A stretch of 64,000 nucleotides of DNA from Pseudomonadales bacterium (GCA_011525295.1 WTGV01000044.1:1-64000), one strand, 5' to 3'. Shown: positions 30,782 through 38,853, counted from the first letter of the stretch. Notes: generated from the sequence alone by a model not told the origin. Numbers and translations are program-made.

Positions 30782-33127
30782 GTGCCAGCAAGCTCTACCT
30801 CGAATATAGAGTCACAAGTTCGATCACACAAAAATGCTCAGCCGTCAGGGATTCTGACCAAGACCACGCCCGAAGACCAAGGACCGGTTGAGCTCCCGGT
30901 ACTCGCTCCCCACCTAAAGTTTCACGATATCGGAGATCAAAACGTTTTATTGGTCTCTGAATCGTTCAATACGCTTCTACGCGGGAAATTGTATTGCGAT
31001 TTGATACCACTCTTGGATGGGTGCAACAGTCTAGATTCCATCCTGTCTTCGTTGGATTCCAAGCACGATTTCGCAAGCATACTCGCTGCGATTGTTTCTC
31101 TTTCTACTAAAGGATATATAGTTTCTGCCGATCACAGTTTGAACTCATCCATTGCTGCGTATTGGTCGTCTCTCGGAGCATCGCCACGTTGGGTCGAACA
31201 GCGACTCGCAGAAGCGTGTGTGTTAGTAAATGAAGATCAAAAAGAACTGGTACGATGCCTAAATGACGCTGGCGTTTCAACTAACAACGAGAATCCGAAT
31301 CTCAATGTTTCAGTTTGCGACGACTATTTAGCTAAAGAATTCCAAGAAACGAACCAGACAAATCACGATCTGAAAATTCCTTGGATGTTAGTACGACCAC
31401 GAAGTATCGAAATACTGTTCGGGCCTATTTTTAACGCCGAGAAGAATGGTCCATGTTGGATGTGTCTTACCAATCGGCTTCACCACCATCAAGAGGTGCA
31501 CAACTTCGTGCGATATAGCTTGGGAGAAGATAATGCGTTCAGAGCATTTGCAACCGAGCCGATCGTCCATCAATCGGTCATCTCTTTAGTAGCCAGCGAA
31601 ATTATTAAATGGCTAGTTCTGCATGAATTAGCTCCCCTCCATCAACATGCGATTGCATTGAACGTTGGCACTCTTTCCCTTTCTCAACATCGTGTTCTAC
31701 GGAGACCTCAGTGTCTCGTGTGCGGCGATCCTGCGTTATATAACCCAAATCGGAAACCTGCGCCAATAACACTGAACTCGTGCTCAAAGAGCAGTTGTAA
31801 TAGTGGTGGGGTTCATGCAGTAGAACCTGAAGAGACTCTAGCGAAGTATCGTCATCTCGTGAGTCCTATTAGTGGGGTAGTGAGTTGGCTTCGACGTAGT
31901 ACAGATGAAAAGGACAGCTATTTACACGTGTATTGGGCTGGCAGTAATTTTGGTGCTCGAGGTCGGAGTTTGAGTTCGCTTCGTCGTAGCTTAAGAAGCA
32001 AGAGCGCAGGGAAAGGGAGTACTAAGGAACAATCGCAAGTGAGCGCATTGTGTGAAGCCATAGAACGGTTTTCTGGCAGTATCGATGGAAGTGAGATTTG
32101 CATTCGCAAGCAATTCATTGAACTTGCAAAAGATGATGAAGCGATCCACCCTAATGAAATACAGTTATTTAGCGACTATCAATTTGACAATGCACAGCAA
32201 CTAAATGCACAGGGGCATCCGTATAACGTCATTCCTCGACGCTTCGATGAAGCTGCTGATGTCAATTGGACCCCTGTCTGGTCTTTTACTCAACAACGAC
32301 ACCGATATCTGCCGACAACAATGTTGTATAGCATGCCATCCGAGCTCCGAAATGCCAACGACCGCATTGCCGACTCCAACGGTTGCGCTGCGGGCAACAC
32401 TCTAGAAGAAGCAATTTTGCAAGCGTTCTACGAACTTGTTGAACGTGATGCGTTCGCGATTTGGTGGTACAACCGAATCCAAGCACCTGCAGTTGACCTT
32501 GATAGTTTCGATGATGAATACCTTGTAACTGCTTCGAAATACTACAGCCAGAGAGAACGCAACCTATGGATGCTTGATGTCACTTCAGACTTAGAAATTC
32601 CTACCTTTGTTGCTGTTTCCCAGAGAACGAATGCGGACTCCGAAGAATTAATTTATGGCGCAGGAACGCACTCTGATCCGAAAATAGCCGCACTACGTGC
32701 CGTGTGTGAACTCAATCAATGCCTGTCTTGGCTACCGAATGACTCGGGTGCGGACAATGGACCCAAAATCGACGATCCCATTGCATTACATTGGTGGCAA
32801 TCTGCCCGTCTTGAAGATTGCAAGTGGTTAGCACCTTCCGAACGGATGCGAACAGCTACTGAATACTCAGTGTCAGATTGCGAGGACATGAGGGACGACA
32901 TTGAGCATTGTCGAGCGAAAATAGAAGCCAAAGGTTTAGAGTTTTTAGTACTCGATCAAACACGTCCAGATATTGGTATGCCTGTGGTGCGTGTGATCGT
33001 ACCCGGTATGCGACACTTTTGGGCAAGATTTGCCCCAGGCCGTTTGTACGACGTACCCGTAGACATGGGTTGGTTCAAGCGCAGTCTTGACGAAACTGAG
33101 CTGAATCAGTATCCGGTTATTGCATAA
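30782..33127 (+). CDS. TOMM cyclodehydratase: E1-like leader-binding domain fused to YcaO
   Basis: 781 aa, GTG start 2 nt after the previous stop. Residues 40-345 form an E1/ThiF-like (Ocin-ThiF) domain with a zinc tetrathiolate, C225-x2-C228 and C311-x2-C314. This part normally binds the leader peptide. Residues 350-781 are YcaO, with the ATP/Mg motif AGKGSTKEQSQVSALCEAIE (410-429), then GCAAGNTLEEAILQAFYELV (535-554) and ARFAPGRLYDVPVDMGW near the end. YcaO uses ATP to turn Cys, Ser or Thr into azolines; here the Cys run of the precursor is the obvious substrate. The C-terminus (NQYPVIA) lacks the Pro-rich PxPxP ending common in azoline-forming YcaO proteins. No FMN dehydrogenase is nearby, so the azolines may stay unoxidised. 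Confidence 0.9.
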   Translation: MPASSTSNIESQVRSHKNAQPSGILTKTTPEDQGPVELPVLAPHLKFHDIGDQNVLLVSESFNTLLRGKLYCDLIPLLDGCNSLDSILSSLDSKHDFASILAAIVSLSTKGYIVSADHSLNSSIAAYWSSLGASPRWVEQRLAEACVLVNEDQKELVRCLNDAGVSTNNENPNLNVSVCDDYLAKEFQETNQTNHDLKIPWMLVRPRSIEILFGPIFNAEKNGPCWMCLTNRLHHHQEVHNFVRYSLGEDNAFRAFATEPIVHQSVISLVASEIIKWLVLHELAPLHQHAIALNVGTLSLSQHRVLRRPQCLVCGDPALYNPNRKPAPITLNSCSKSSCNSGGVHAVEPEETLAKYRHLVSPISGVVSWLRRSTDEKDSYLHVYWAGSNFGARGRSLSSLRRSLRSKSAGKGSTKEQSQVSALCEAIERFSGSIDGSEICIRKQFIELAKDDEAIHPNEIQLFSDYQFDNAQQLNAQGHPYNVIPRRFDEAADVNWTPVWSFTQQRHRYLPTTMLYSMPSELRNANDRIADSNGCAAGNTLEEAILQAFYELVERDAFAIWWYNRIQAPAVDLDSFDDEYLVTASKYYSQRERNLWMLDVTSDLEIPTFVAVSQRTNADSEELIYGAGTHSDPKIAALRAVCELNQCLSWLPNDSGADNGPKIDDPIALHWWQSARLEDCKWLAPSERMRTATEYSVSDCEDMRDDIEHCRAKIEAKGLEFLVLDQTRPDIGMPVVRVIVPGMRHFWARFAPGRLYDVPVDMGWFKRSLDETELNQYPVIA

Positions 33128-33129
33128 CA

Positions 33130-34248
33130 GTGGATATCGACAAAGCAGTACTAATCACCCAAGAAAGGCTCGCACAAGAAGGTCAAAATATGGGTGATTT
33201 ATTAGGCTTTTTTCGGGATCGCATTTCTCCAAATCTCATCGGAGATTTACATTGGAAGCGAATCCTTAAACGTGCCGAAACTCTTCCGATTGAAATGGGA
33301 GCCCTACCCTTTGGTTTTGAGATTCCATTACACGAACATTTGCCAGTCGCTGACTTCGGAGTCTCACTAGCAAGCGGTACCAGAACCGCTACGTTCTACG
33401 AAGAACTGCACCGCAAAAACTCTGCTGATGAAACTACAAACGCGATATTGAATTTATTTCAGCAAATGGAATCCGACAAATCAAGGTTGCGCGACATTGT
33501 GGGTCGGAAGTTGATGCTTGAATACGACATCGACTCAAATTCTGATACTACAAGTGGGATGCCAGGGATGTTTTTACGACCTGGGGAACGACCGATCATG
33601 GGTGGCGGCCCACAGGTGGAAGATGTTACTGCTGTAATGGATGCTTTAGTCTCTTGCGTAGGTTGGAATCAAGACGCTGCTGAACAGAAAAACGTTGAAC
33701 ATGCCTACTTAGCGCAACCATCACACACGCGTACAGACTCGTTTGGCATTTTCCCTTCGCGATCTCGTTCGATTCGATTGGCTGTAATGGGATTCAACAA
33801 TACTCAAGAACTTACCGCCTATCTCGAGAAGACGGGGTGGCCAGGACAAATCTCTGCAGTAGAGTCTATAGTCTCGAGATTCCAAGAACGTGCCGATGTC
33901 GTTAGAAGCGGAGTGAACATTGACGTTCAGAACACCGGTCTAGGTTCTTCGCTTGGACTCACTCTCATCGTAAAGCAACGGTTTACGAAGGATTCTCGTT
34001 ACTGGCTAGACGGTCAAACTGACTGGGAACCATTCCTACGAGCATTGAGTTTCGAGAATGTAGTAAAACCCAACAAATTAAAGGAATTAGCGGGTTGGCA
34101 TTCGCAACCGACAGTATTATTCGCGAAGTCCGGTCGGTTTGTTTTACTACAAGGTATTCACCACATAAAGCTCGTAATTTCCGACAATCAACTTCGCAAA
34201 GTGAAAGCTTACTTGTTCCTTGTTCTATCCGGAGCGATCACCCTCTAG
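33130..34248 (+). CDS. Unrecognised RiPP-cluster protein
   Basis: 372 aa, GTG start, 2 nt after the YcaO gene and so part of the same operon. I recognise no enzyme family. It is soluble, with no signal peptide or membrane helix. Notable are a central Gly/Pro/Met-rich segment (SGMPGMFLRPGERPIMGGGP, about 142-161), a mid-region ending GWPGQISAVESIVSRFQ, and a C-terminal block LLQGIHHIKLVISDNQLRKVKAYL with adjacent histidines. My recollection is that proteins ending in a GIHHIK-like block occur near other RiPP clusters, but I cannot name a function. It could be a maturation enzyme or a precursor-binding partner. Confidence 0.7.
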   Translation: MDIDKAVLITQERLAQEGQNMGDLLGFFRDRISPNLIGDLHWKRILKRAETLPIEMGALPFGFEIPLHEHLPVADFGVSLASGTRTATFYEELHRKNSADETTNAILNLFQQMESDKSRLRDIVGRKLMLEYDIDSNSDTTSGMPGMFLRPGERPIMGGGPQVEDVTAVMDALVSCVGWNQDAAEQKNVEHAYLAQPSHTRTDSFGIFPSRSRSIRLAVMGFNNTQELTAYLEKTGWPGQISAVESIVSRFQERADVVRSGVNIDVQNTGLGSSLGLTLIVKQRFTKDSRYWLDGQTDWEPFLRALSFENVVKPNKLKELAGWHSQPTVLFAKSGRFVLLQGIHHIKLVISDNQLRKVKAYLFLVLSGAITL

Positions 34249-34264
34249 CGTACCCCAGAAATGC

Positions 34265-34291
34265 AAAAGCCGCCACCTCACTGAGATGGCG
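34265..34291 (-). terminator. Probable intrinsic terminator of the NHLP precursor gene
   Basis: Read on the minus strand, CGCCATCTC-AGT-GAGGTGGCG (34291..34271) forms a stem closed by a single T-G wobble. It is followed after GC by TTTT (34268..34265). It lies 71 nt past the precursor stop, between convergent genes. On the plus strand the wobble becomes a C-A mismatch, so the signal favours the minus strand. Confidence 0.6.
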
Positions 34292-34303
34292 ACTCCTCTG
34301 ACT

Positions 34304-34330
34304 CAACGCGAACTAGGATAGTTCGCGTTG
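34304..34330. repeat. Perfect 11-bp inverted repeat between convergent genes
   Basis: CAACGCGAACT (34304..34314), a 5-nt loop AGGAT, then AGTTCGCGTTG (34320..34330). The stem is perfect and strong. It lies 31 nt past the precursor stop and 55 nt past the stop of the unknown protein. No T-run follows on the plus strand (AAATTAAACG), so it may slow RNA decay or support bidirectional termination together with the neighbouring hairpin. Confidence 0.6.
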
Positions 34331-34361
34331 AAATTAAACGTGAAAAACGTTTAGATTTTGT

Positions 34362-34613
34362 CTACCAGCAACAACAAAGACCAGCGGAAATTGCTTCGAG
34401 TTGTTCCTCGGTGATGTTCGGGTCGGGCGGCAATGCAAGGTGAACTGTTTGCATGTCGCTCTCGTGGACCTTAATTGTCATCGAGTCCGGAATTGTGATT
34501 CCTAACTCATTGCTGATGGTCATCTTAGGATTAGCCAGAAGTGCCTGCCTGAACTGCTCATCCACAGCAGACTTCTCGACAATTTGTTGAAGCATTTGAT
34601 CGCCACTTCTCAT
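34362..34613 (-). CDS. NHLP-type RiPP precursor peptide with ultra-short Cys-rich core
   Basis: 83 aa. The leader has the nitrile-hydratase-like pattern MLQQIVEKSAVDEQFRQALL, NPKMTISNELGITIPD, KVHESDMQTVHLALPP, and ends EEQLEAISAGLCCCW. The expected C39 cleavage after Ala-Gly leaves only Leu-Cys-Cys-Cys-Trp. Three adjacent cysteines suit the cyclodehydratase encoded on the opposite strand, and the terminal Trp suits the nearby halogenase homologue. The gene is convergent with the modification operon, has an AGAGGA ribosome site 7 nt before the ATG, an extended -10 promoter upstream and a terminator downstream, so it is a separately controlled and probably strongly expressed unit. The exact cleavage site and modifications are inference. 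Confidence 0.9.
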   Translation of the reverse strand: MRSGDQMLQQIVEKSAVDEQFRQALLANPKMTISNELGITIPDSMTIKVHESDMQTVHLALPPDPNITEEQLEAISAGLCCCW

Positions 34614-34659
34614 AACAGATTCCTCTTCGTTGAAAAATGTTGAATTTATAGTCTTGTGA

Positions 34660-34668
34660 ATTATAACA
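34660..34668 (-). promoter_or_regulatory. Extended -10 promoter of the NHLP precursor
   Basis: On the minus strand the sequence reads TGTTATAAT, a perfect TGnTATAAT extended -10 element. The expected -35 position holds no good hexamer, which is normal for extended -10 promoters. The start site would fall near 34653, giving a leader of about 40 nt that contains the AGAGGA ribosome binding site (34621..34626). Confidence 0.6.
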
Positions 34669-35009
34669 CATGGTGGATAGAGGTCCGTTCAACCAATACC
34701 GATATCTTGCCGCACAAGTCCGAGTGCTCGAGACGCTAATTGGCGCAAACGACAAGGATATGCTTCTTAAAATACTGGATGAATTTCGATATTGGTGCGG
34801 CCGTGTGGCCTCATCTCACGTACATCAAAAGGACATGTGTAAAACTGAACTTAGGTCATAAAGGTCTACGTGCGAATCTACACCATGCTGAATCTTGTCA
34901 AAGTGGGCTTGAACAGACACGTTTACCACCAATCGAATTTTGGTCTCTCGGAAAAATATACGGATTGATCAAACAAACTACAAAAATTGAATACAGGCGT
35001 AGATCAAGA
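34669..35009. other. Intergenic region upstream of the LolA-like gene
   Basis: These 341 nt separate the precursor promoter from the LolA-like gene. The reading frame of the latter is open back to 34740, but the translated extension (rich in Arg, Cys and His, no signal peptide) looks non-coding. I expect the promoter of the LolA-like/barrel pair here but cannot place it with confidence. Confidence 0.4.
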
Positions 35010-35840
35010 GTGATTCCTTTTTTAAGCATCTATCTACACTCGAATCGACTTTTCGTGCTTTGTGCTTTAACTCTACTCCTGTTGGTTTCTCAATTGTCTA
35101 CCCTCGGTGCAGAGGAAGAAACACTGGAGGACAAGGGTATGCGAATAGCCCTTGTTGCTAGTGAGAGTAACGAGGGATTTGGGGACTTTTCGGCTGAGTT
35201 AACTATGGTGATACGCGATCGCAGAGGTGGCGAAAGCACAAGACAAATGCGATTTAAGGTTCTCGAAGTACCCGACGATGGTGACAAGAGTTTGTTCGTA
35301 TTCGACCAACCACGGGACGTTAAAGGCACAGCACTTCTTACCCACGCTCATATCAACGCCCCGGATGACCAATGGTTGTACCTTCCAGCATTACAAAAAG
35401 TAAAACGCATAAGTGCCTCCGAGAGATCTGGATCATTTATGGGTAGCGAATTTGCTTATGAAGACATGCGAGCAGGAGAGGTGGCCGAATACACCTACAA
35501 ATACTTACGTGAGGAACCCTGCGGCGAATTGACGTGTACTGTGATTGAACAGTATCCCCTAGATGAAAAGTCTGGGTATAGCAAAAAAGTAATTTGGCAG
35601 GATACTGAGGAGCTGAGATCATGGAAGATGGAACTGTACGATCGCAAGGATTCACATTTAAAAACACTCACATTCGCGAAGTACAAACAGTACCTTGAAA
35701 AGTTTTGGCGCGCCGAAGAACAAACGATGGAGAATCATTTAACTGGTGCTAGCACGGTTCTGAAATGGACCGAGTTTGAGTTCGGCAAAGACCTAGACGA
35801 AAGCGAGTTCTCCCAGACGGCTCTTCGACGCATTCGCTAA
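35010..35840 (+). CDS. LolA-like outer-membrane lipoprotein-sorting family protein
   Basis: With a GTG start at 35010 the protein is 276 aa and begins with a signal peptide (IPFLSIYLHSNRLFVLCALTLLLLVSQL in two parts, cleavage near STLGA). The mature part shows the LolA/LppX-like convex beta-sheet pattern: DFSAELTMVIRDRRGGEST, DKSLFVFDQPRDVKGTALL, DDQWLYLPALQKVKRIS, GSFMGSEFAYEDM. The DQWLYLP and GSFMGSEF-type blocks are hallmarks of this family, which usually stands beside an RND/MMPL exporter and ferries hydrophobic cargo across the periplasm. It overlaps the outer-membrane barrel gene by 1 nt (TAATG). The partner exporter is probably the RND gene at 18914..21256. Confidence 0.85.
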   Translation: MIPFLSIYLHSNRLFVLCALTLLLLVSQLSTLGAEEETLEDKGMRIALVASESNEGFGDFSAELTMVIRDRRGGESTRQMRFKVLEVPDDGDKSLFVFDQPRDVKGTALLTHAHINAPDDQWLYLPALQKVKRISASERSGSFMGSEFAYEDMRAGEVAEYTYKYLREEPCGELTCTVIEQYPLDEKSGYSKKVIWQDTEELRSWKMELYDRKDSHLKTLTFAKYKQYLEKFWRAEEQTMENHLTGASTVLKWTEFEFGKDLDESEFSQTALRRIR

Positions 35841-37069
35841 TGCGACACAGTGTAGTCATCGCACTGCTCGTGTTCATCAGTGCTACATGTGCAGTCGCCC
35901 AATCGTTCGATGTGAACAGTGAGCTTAGCGTGCAAGGAAGATGGTATCCGCATTCCCCAATTTTTTCGGAGCAGAGATCAAGTACGATGGGAGTTGTGGT
36001 AAAGACGACCGTTCATGTAGAAATTACGTCAAAGACCAGCTTTACACTTACTCCTCTATACCGATACGACAGCGCTGACTCGCAAAGGACACACGGAGAC
36101 GTACGAGAAGCATATTTCTTGATGTATGGAGATTGGAAAGATTCTTCTTGGGAACTTCGGTTGGGTCAAGCAAGTGTCTATTGGGGCGTTACCGAGCTGT
36201 ATAACCTCGTAGACATCGTTAATCAAACGGATCTGGTTGAACATCCGCGCAATCGCCCGAAACTAGGGCAACCGATGGTACACCTAACCGTTTACGGCGA
36301 TTGGGGAGTCGCCGAGTCTTTTCTGTTACCCTACCACCGCAAGCGTACATTTCCCGGACCCAAGGGTCGTCTTCGATCGCGATTTCCTATTAACGAGAGT
36401 GCGAGTTATGAACACCGTGATGAGGAGAAACACATTGATGTCGCATTTCGCTACAGTAATTCTGTAGGGCCATACGACTTTGGATTAAGTATGTTTGTGG
36501 GTACCAATAGGGAACCAGCTTTCCTTTCTAGCGGACAACCTGAGCCAATAACATTCGAGCATTTGACCCTCCAGCCCTACTACGAACAAATAGAACAATT
36601 TGGTGTAGACGTGCAACTCACGACTACTGGAATGCTTTACAAGTTTGAAGCGATACATCGAAATGGTATGCGGAATCTGTTTGGAGAAGAAGAGAATTAT
36701 CATGCCGTAATTCTTGGGGCTGAACGCACTATTTACAACCTTTTTGACTCCTCTGCGAGTCTGACTGTGCTTGCCGAATGGTTGTACGACGCCCGTGGGT
36801 CTCGGTCGACCAGTGTTTGGACGAATGACTTGTTCCTCTCTGGGTTTCTCTCCTTCAATGACGTTGCGGGGACAGAATTCGTTGCTGGCCTACTTGCAGA
36901 TTTAGACTATGACTATCGCGCGCTCAATCTAGAATTCAAACGACGGCTGTCAGATTCGTGGACCATGCGACTAGAGAGTATCGTGAATTTGAGATCTGAT
37001 CGCGCGGATTTGACGTACGATGGTCGAAAAGACAGTTTCTTAGGAATCGACTTCACCTTTGGCTTTTGA
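35840..37069 (+). CDS. Outer-membrane beta-barrel protein (DUF1302-like)
   Basis: 409 aa with a clear signal peptide (VVIALLVFISATCAVA, cleavage before QSFDV). The mature chain is a run of alternating amphipathic strands rich in Tyr, Trp and Phe (WELRLGQASVYWGVTELYNL, FGLSMF-type strands) and ends in aromatic Phe (FLGIDFTFGF), the BAM recognition signature of outer-membrane barrels. The short block RLGQASVYWGVTE is reminiscent of DUF1302 proteins, which accompany RND plus LolA-like pairs. It is translationally coupled to the LolA-like gene. Likely role: the outer-membrane exit of that transport route. Confidence 0.8.
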   Translation: MRHSVVIALLVFISATCAVAQSFDVNSELSVQGRWYPHSPIFSEQRSSTMGVVVKTTVHVEITSKTSFTLTPLYRYDSADSQRTHGDVREAYFLMYGDWKDSSWELRLGQASVYWGVTELYNLVDIVNQTDLVEHPRNRPKLGQPMVHLTVYGDWGVAESFLLPYHRKRTFPGPKGRLRSRFPINESASYEHRDEEKHIDVAFRYSNSVGPYDFGLSMFVGTNREPAFLSSGQPEPITFEHLTLQPYYEQIEQFGVDVQLTTTGMLYKFEAIHRNGMRNLFGEEENYHAVILGAERTIYNLFDSSASLTVLAEWLYDARGSRSTSVWTNDLFLSGFLSFNDVAGTEFVAGLLADLDYDYRALNLEFKRRLSDSWTMRLESIVNLRSDRADLTYDGRKDSFLGIDFTFGF

Positions 37070-37166
37070 TACTTATAACAACAATACTCACGAGTCATCA
37101 TCACAACGAAGACAAACTGTCTACAGTGGGAAAAACATCAGTGAAGCCTTTTGAGGACAGAATTCG

Positions 37167-38438
37167 ATGATCCAACCGGGCCGACATTCATTAAACCGAA
37201 TTGCAGTCATTGGACGTGGTACCGCAGGGTCCTTAGCGGCTGCGAGCGTCACTCACCAACTCGCGGATGGGGAGTATGAACTTCACCATATCTACGACTC
37301 GCGCATCCCAGTCATCGGAGTAGGTGAAGGTAGCTGGCCGAGTTTGGTTCAAGAATTGGCGCAACTAACAAATCTGCCCCACGAAAAAATTCAACGACAA
37401 ATCAAGGGTACTCGGAAGTACGGAGTGGCATTTGAGGGATGGGGGCAACGCAATCGGAAATTCATCCACTATTTCACGCCACAACAGGTATCCTACGCCT
37501 ACCATTTAGCTGCAGACTTGTTGGCAGAACTGCTTCATGAGAGTGCAAATGCGACGCACATTGACGCAAAGGTTCTCAATATTGCAAAAGTGGACGGAAG
37601 TGCTCGAATAGATTTCGAGGGTCGAGAGTCAGAAAGCTATGACCTCGTATTCGACGCTCGCGGATTTCCAAAAGAGCTCACTTCTGAGCAAAACATCAAT
37701 ATTTCCTTTATTCCTACAAATACCGCTGTGATCCGTCGCTGCCCAGCTAGCATGCAAACCGAAGATGGACTTGTGCTACAACATACTTATACGCGTGCTG
37801 TGGCTCGACCGCACGGCTGGGTATTTGTGATTCCTTTGACTGCTCACACATCCTATGGTTATATTTTCAATCGCGAAGTGTCTGATCTTGAAGCTGTTGA
37901 GGCCGACTTTGATAAGCTACTTGAGACAGACGAAGTGCCCGAATTCGAGCAACGCGCAGTAATTCAGTTTCCCAATTTCGTTCATCGTCAGCTATTTGAT
38001 GGTGTCGTAGCTCGTATCGGAAATGCCGCCGCGTTTATGGAACCGCTTGAAGCAACAGCGATAGTTTCCGCACAACTACAGATAGGGATGGTGCTGCACA
38101 TCCGACTCAACCGCGCCTTAGAACATATTGATCGTGACGCAACAGTAGTCAATCGATTCTTGGTTAATACGATTCTACGATATGGTTTATTTGTCGGATG
38201 GCACTACTCTTGCGGTTCGACGTACAAATCGGAGTTCTGGGACTTTGCCCGTAAACACGTTTGGCCGAAACACCGAACCGTGGCTGATCCAAAGCAAGTG
38301 GATTGCAATGCACTAACTAAGTTTGATGAAATGCTCAATCTTCTTAAGAGTCCCGTGATCGATAAAGCCGACTGGCACAAGATGTGCGCAGTACCACTCA
38401 CAAGCTACGCACAGATTTCTCAAGGTCTTGGGTGTTAA
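37167..38438 (+). CDS. Flavin-dependent tryptophan halogenase family protein
   Basis: 423 aa, shorter than typical tryptophan halogenases (about 500-540 aa). The FAD motif is VIGRGTAGSLAAASV (usual GGGTAGW). The next conserved block is GVGEGSWPSL (usual VGEATIPT). The region GTRKYGVAFEGWGQRNRKF matches the family's TFKLGIRFENW block and keeps the catalytic lysine position. FMEPLEATAIV corresponds to the EPLESTGI block. The WxWxIP motif is changed to WVFVIP. These changes suggest a divergent halogenase or a related FADH2 oxygenase. A GAGGA ribosome site precedes the ATG by 7 nt. The cluster's precursor core ends in Trp, a natural substrate; no flavin reductase gene is nearby. Confidence 0.8.
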   Translation: MIQPGRHSLNRIAVIGRGTAGSLAAASVTHQLADGEYELHHIYDSRIPVIGVGEGSWPSLVQELAQLTNLPHEKIQRQIKGTRKYGVAFEGWGQRNRKFIHYFTPQQVSYAYHLAADLLAELLHESANATHIDAKVLNIAKVDGSARIDFEGRESESYDLVFDARGFPKELTSEQNINISFIPTNTAVIRRCPASMQTEDGLVLQHTYTRAVARPHGWVFVIPLTAHTSYGYIFNREVSDLEAVEADFDKLLETDEVPEFEQRAVIQFPNFVHRQLFDGVVARIGNAAAFMEPLEATAIVSAQLQIGMVLHIRLNRALEHIDRDATVVNRFLVNTILRYGLFVGWHYSCGSTYKSEFWDFARKHVWPKHRTVADPKQVDCNALTKFDEMLNLLKSPVIDKADWHKMCAVPLTSYAQISQGLGC

Positions 38439-38853
38439 GTTTGAAAGATACGAAGTACTAAGAAGAATAGCACTTCCTCAACGTCGTTTCACTGAGCATC
38501 GAACACAGGAACACGGTAAGCTTCAACAAACAAAAAAGTCTTCCCCAAATTAGTGATCCAAGTTCATCGTCACGATTTGAAGACTACACTTCGAGAGTTA
38601 CGCAATGTGTAAGTTAACTAAGTTGTCCTGCGGTTTTTGCCATGAGAAATTTGAATCTCGTTCTGCAATTACCAAGCAAGGAAAAAAGATTCCATGCTGT
38701 TTTGCAACAGTCTCAAAATGATTCAAAGAGTTCTGGTAGAAATTGACGCGCGAAGTGATTGAGCAACCAACCAATTTAGTAGTTTACGCTGCAGTTCGTT
38801 GACTTTGCTCGAATAGCGTTAGCACGCCATTTCTCGTAGTACAATCTTGGTAG
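38439..38853. other. Intergenic region between halogenase and haloperoxidase copy 1
   Basis: A 415-nt AT-rich gap. It contains one small Cys-rich frame, listed separately, and near the end a TACAAT hexamer about 12 nt before the haloperoxidase start. I see no tRNA, mobile element or strong hairpin. Confidence 0.4.
38605..38721 (+). CDS. Possible 38-aa Cys-rich small protein
   Basis: ATG to TGA, preceded by GAGAG 8 nt upstream. The product begins MCKLTKLSCGFCHEKFESRS and ends KKIPCCFATVSK, with a C-x2-C pair (C9, C12) and a CC pair (C31, C32), a pattern that could bind zinc. It has no recognised family, and such a short frame could arise by chance. It lies between two oxidative-halogenation-type genes. 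Low confidence. Confidence 0.25.
   Translation: MCKLTKLSCGFCHEKFESRSAITKQGKKIPCCFATVSK

Noticed and set aside
34740..35009. N-terminal extension of the LolA-like gene back to an upstream ATG
   Set aside because: The added 90 residues lack homology, would bury the signal peptide, and read like non-coding DNA; the GTG at 35010 gives a proper signal peptide.
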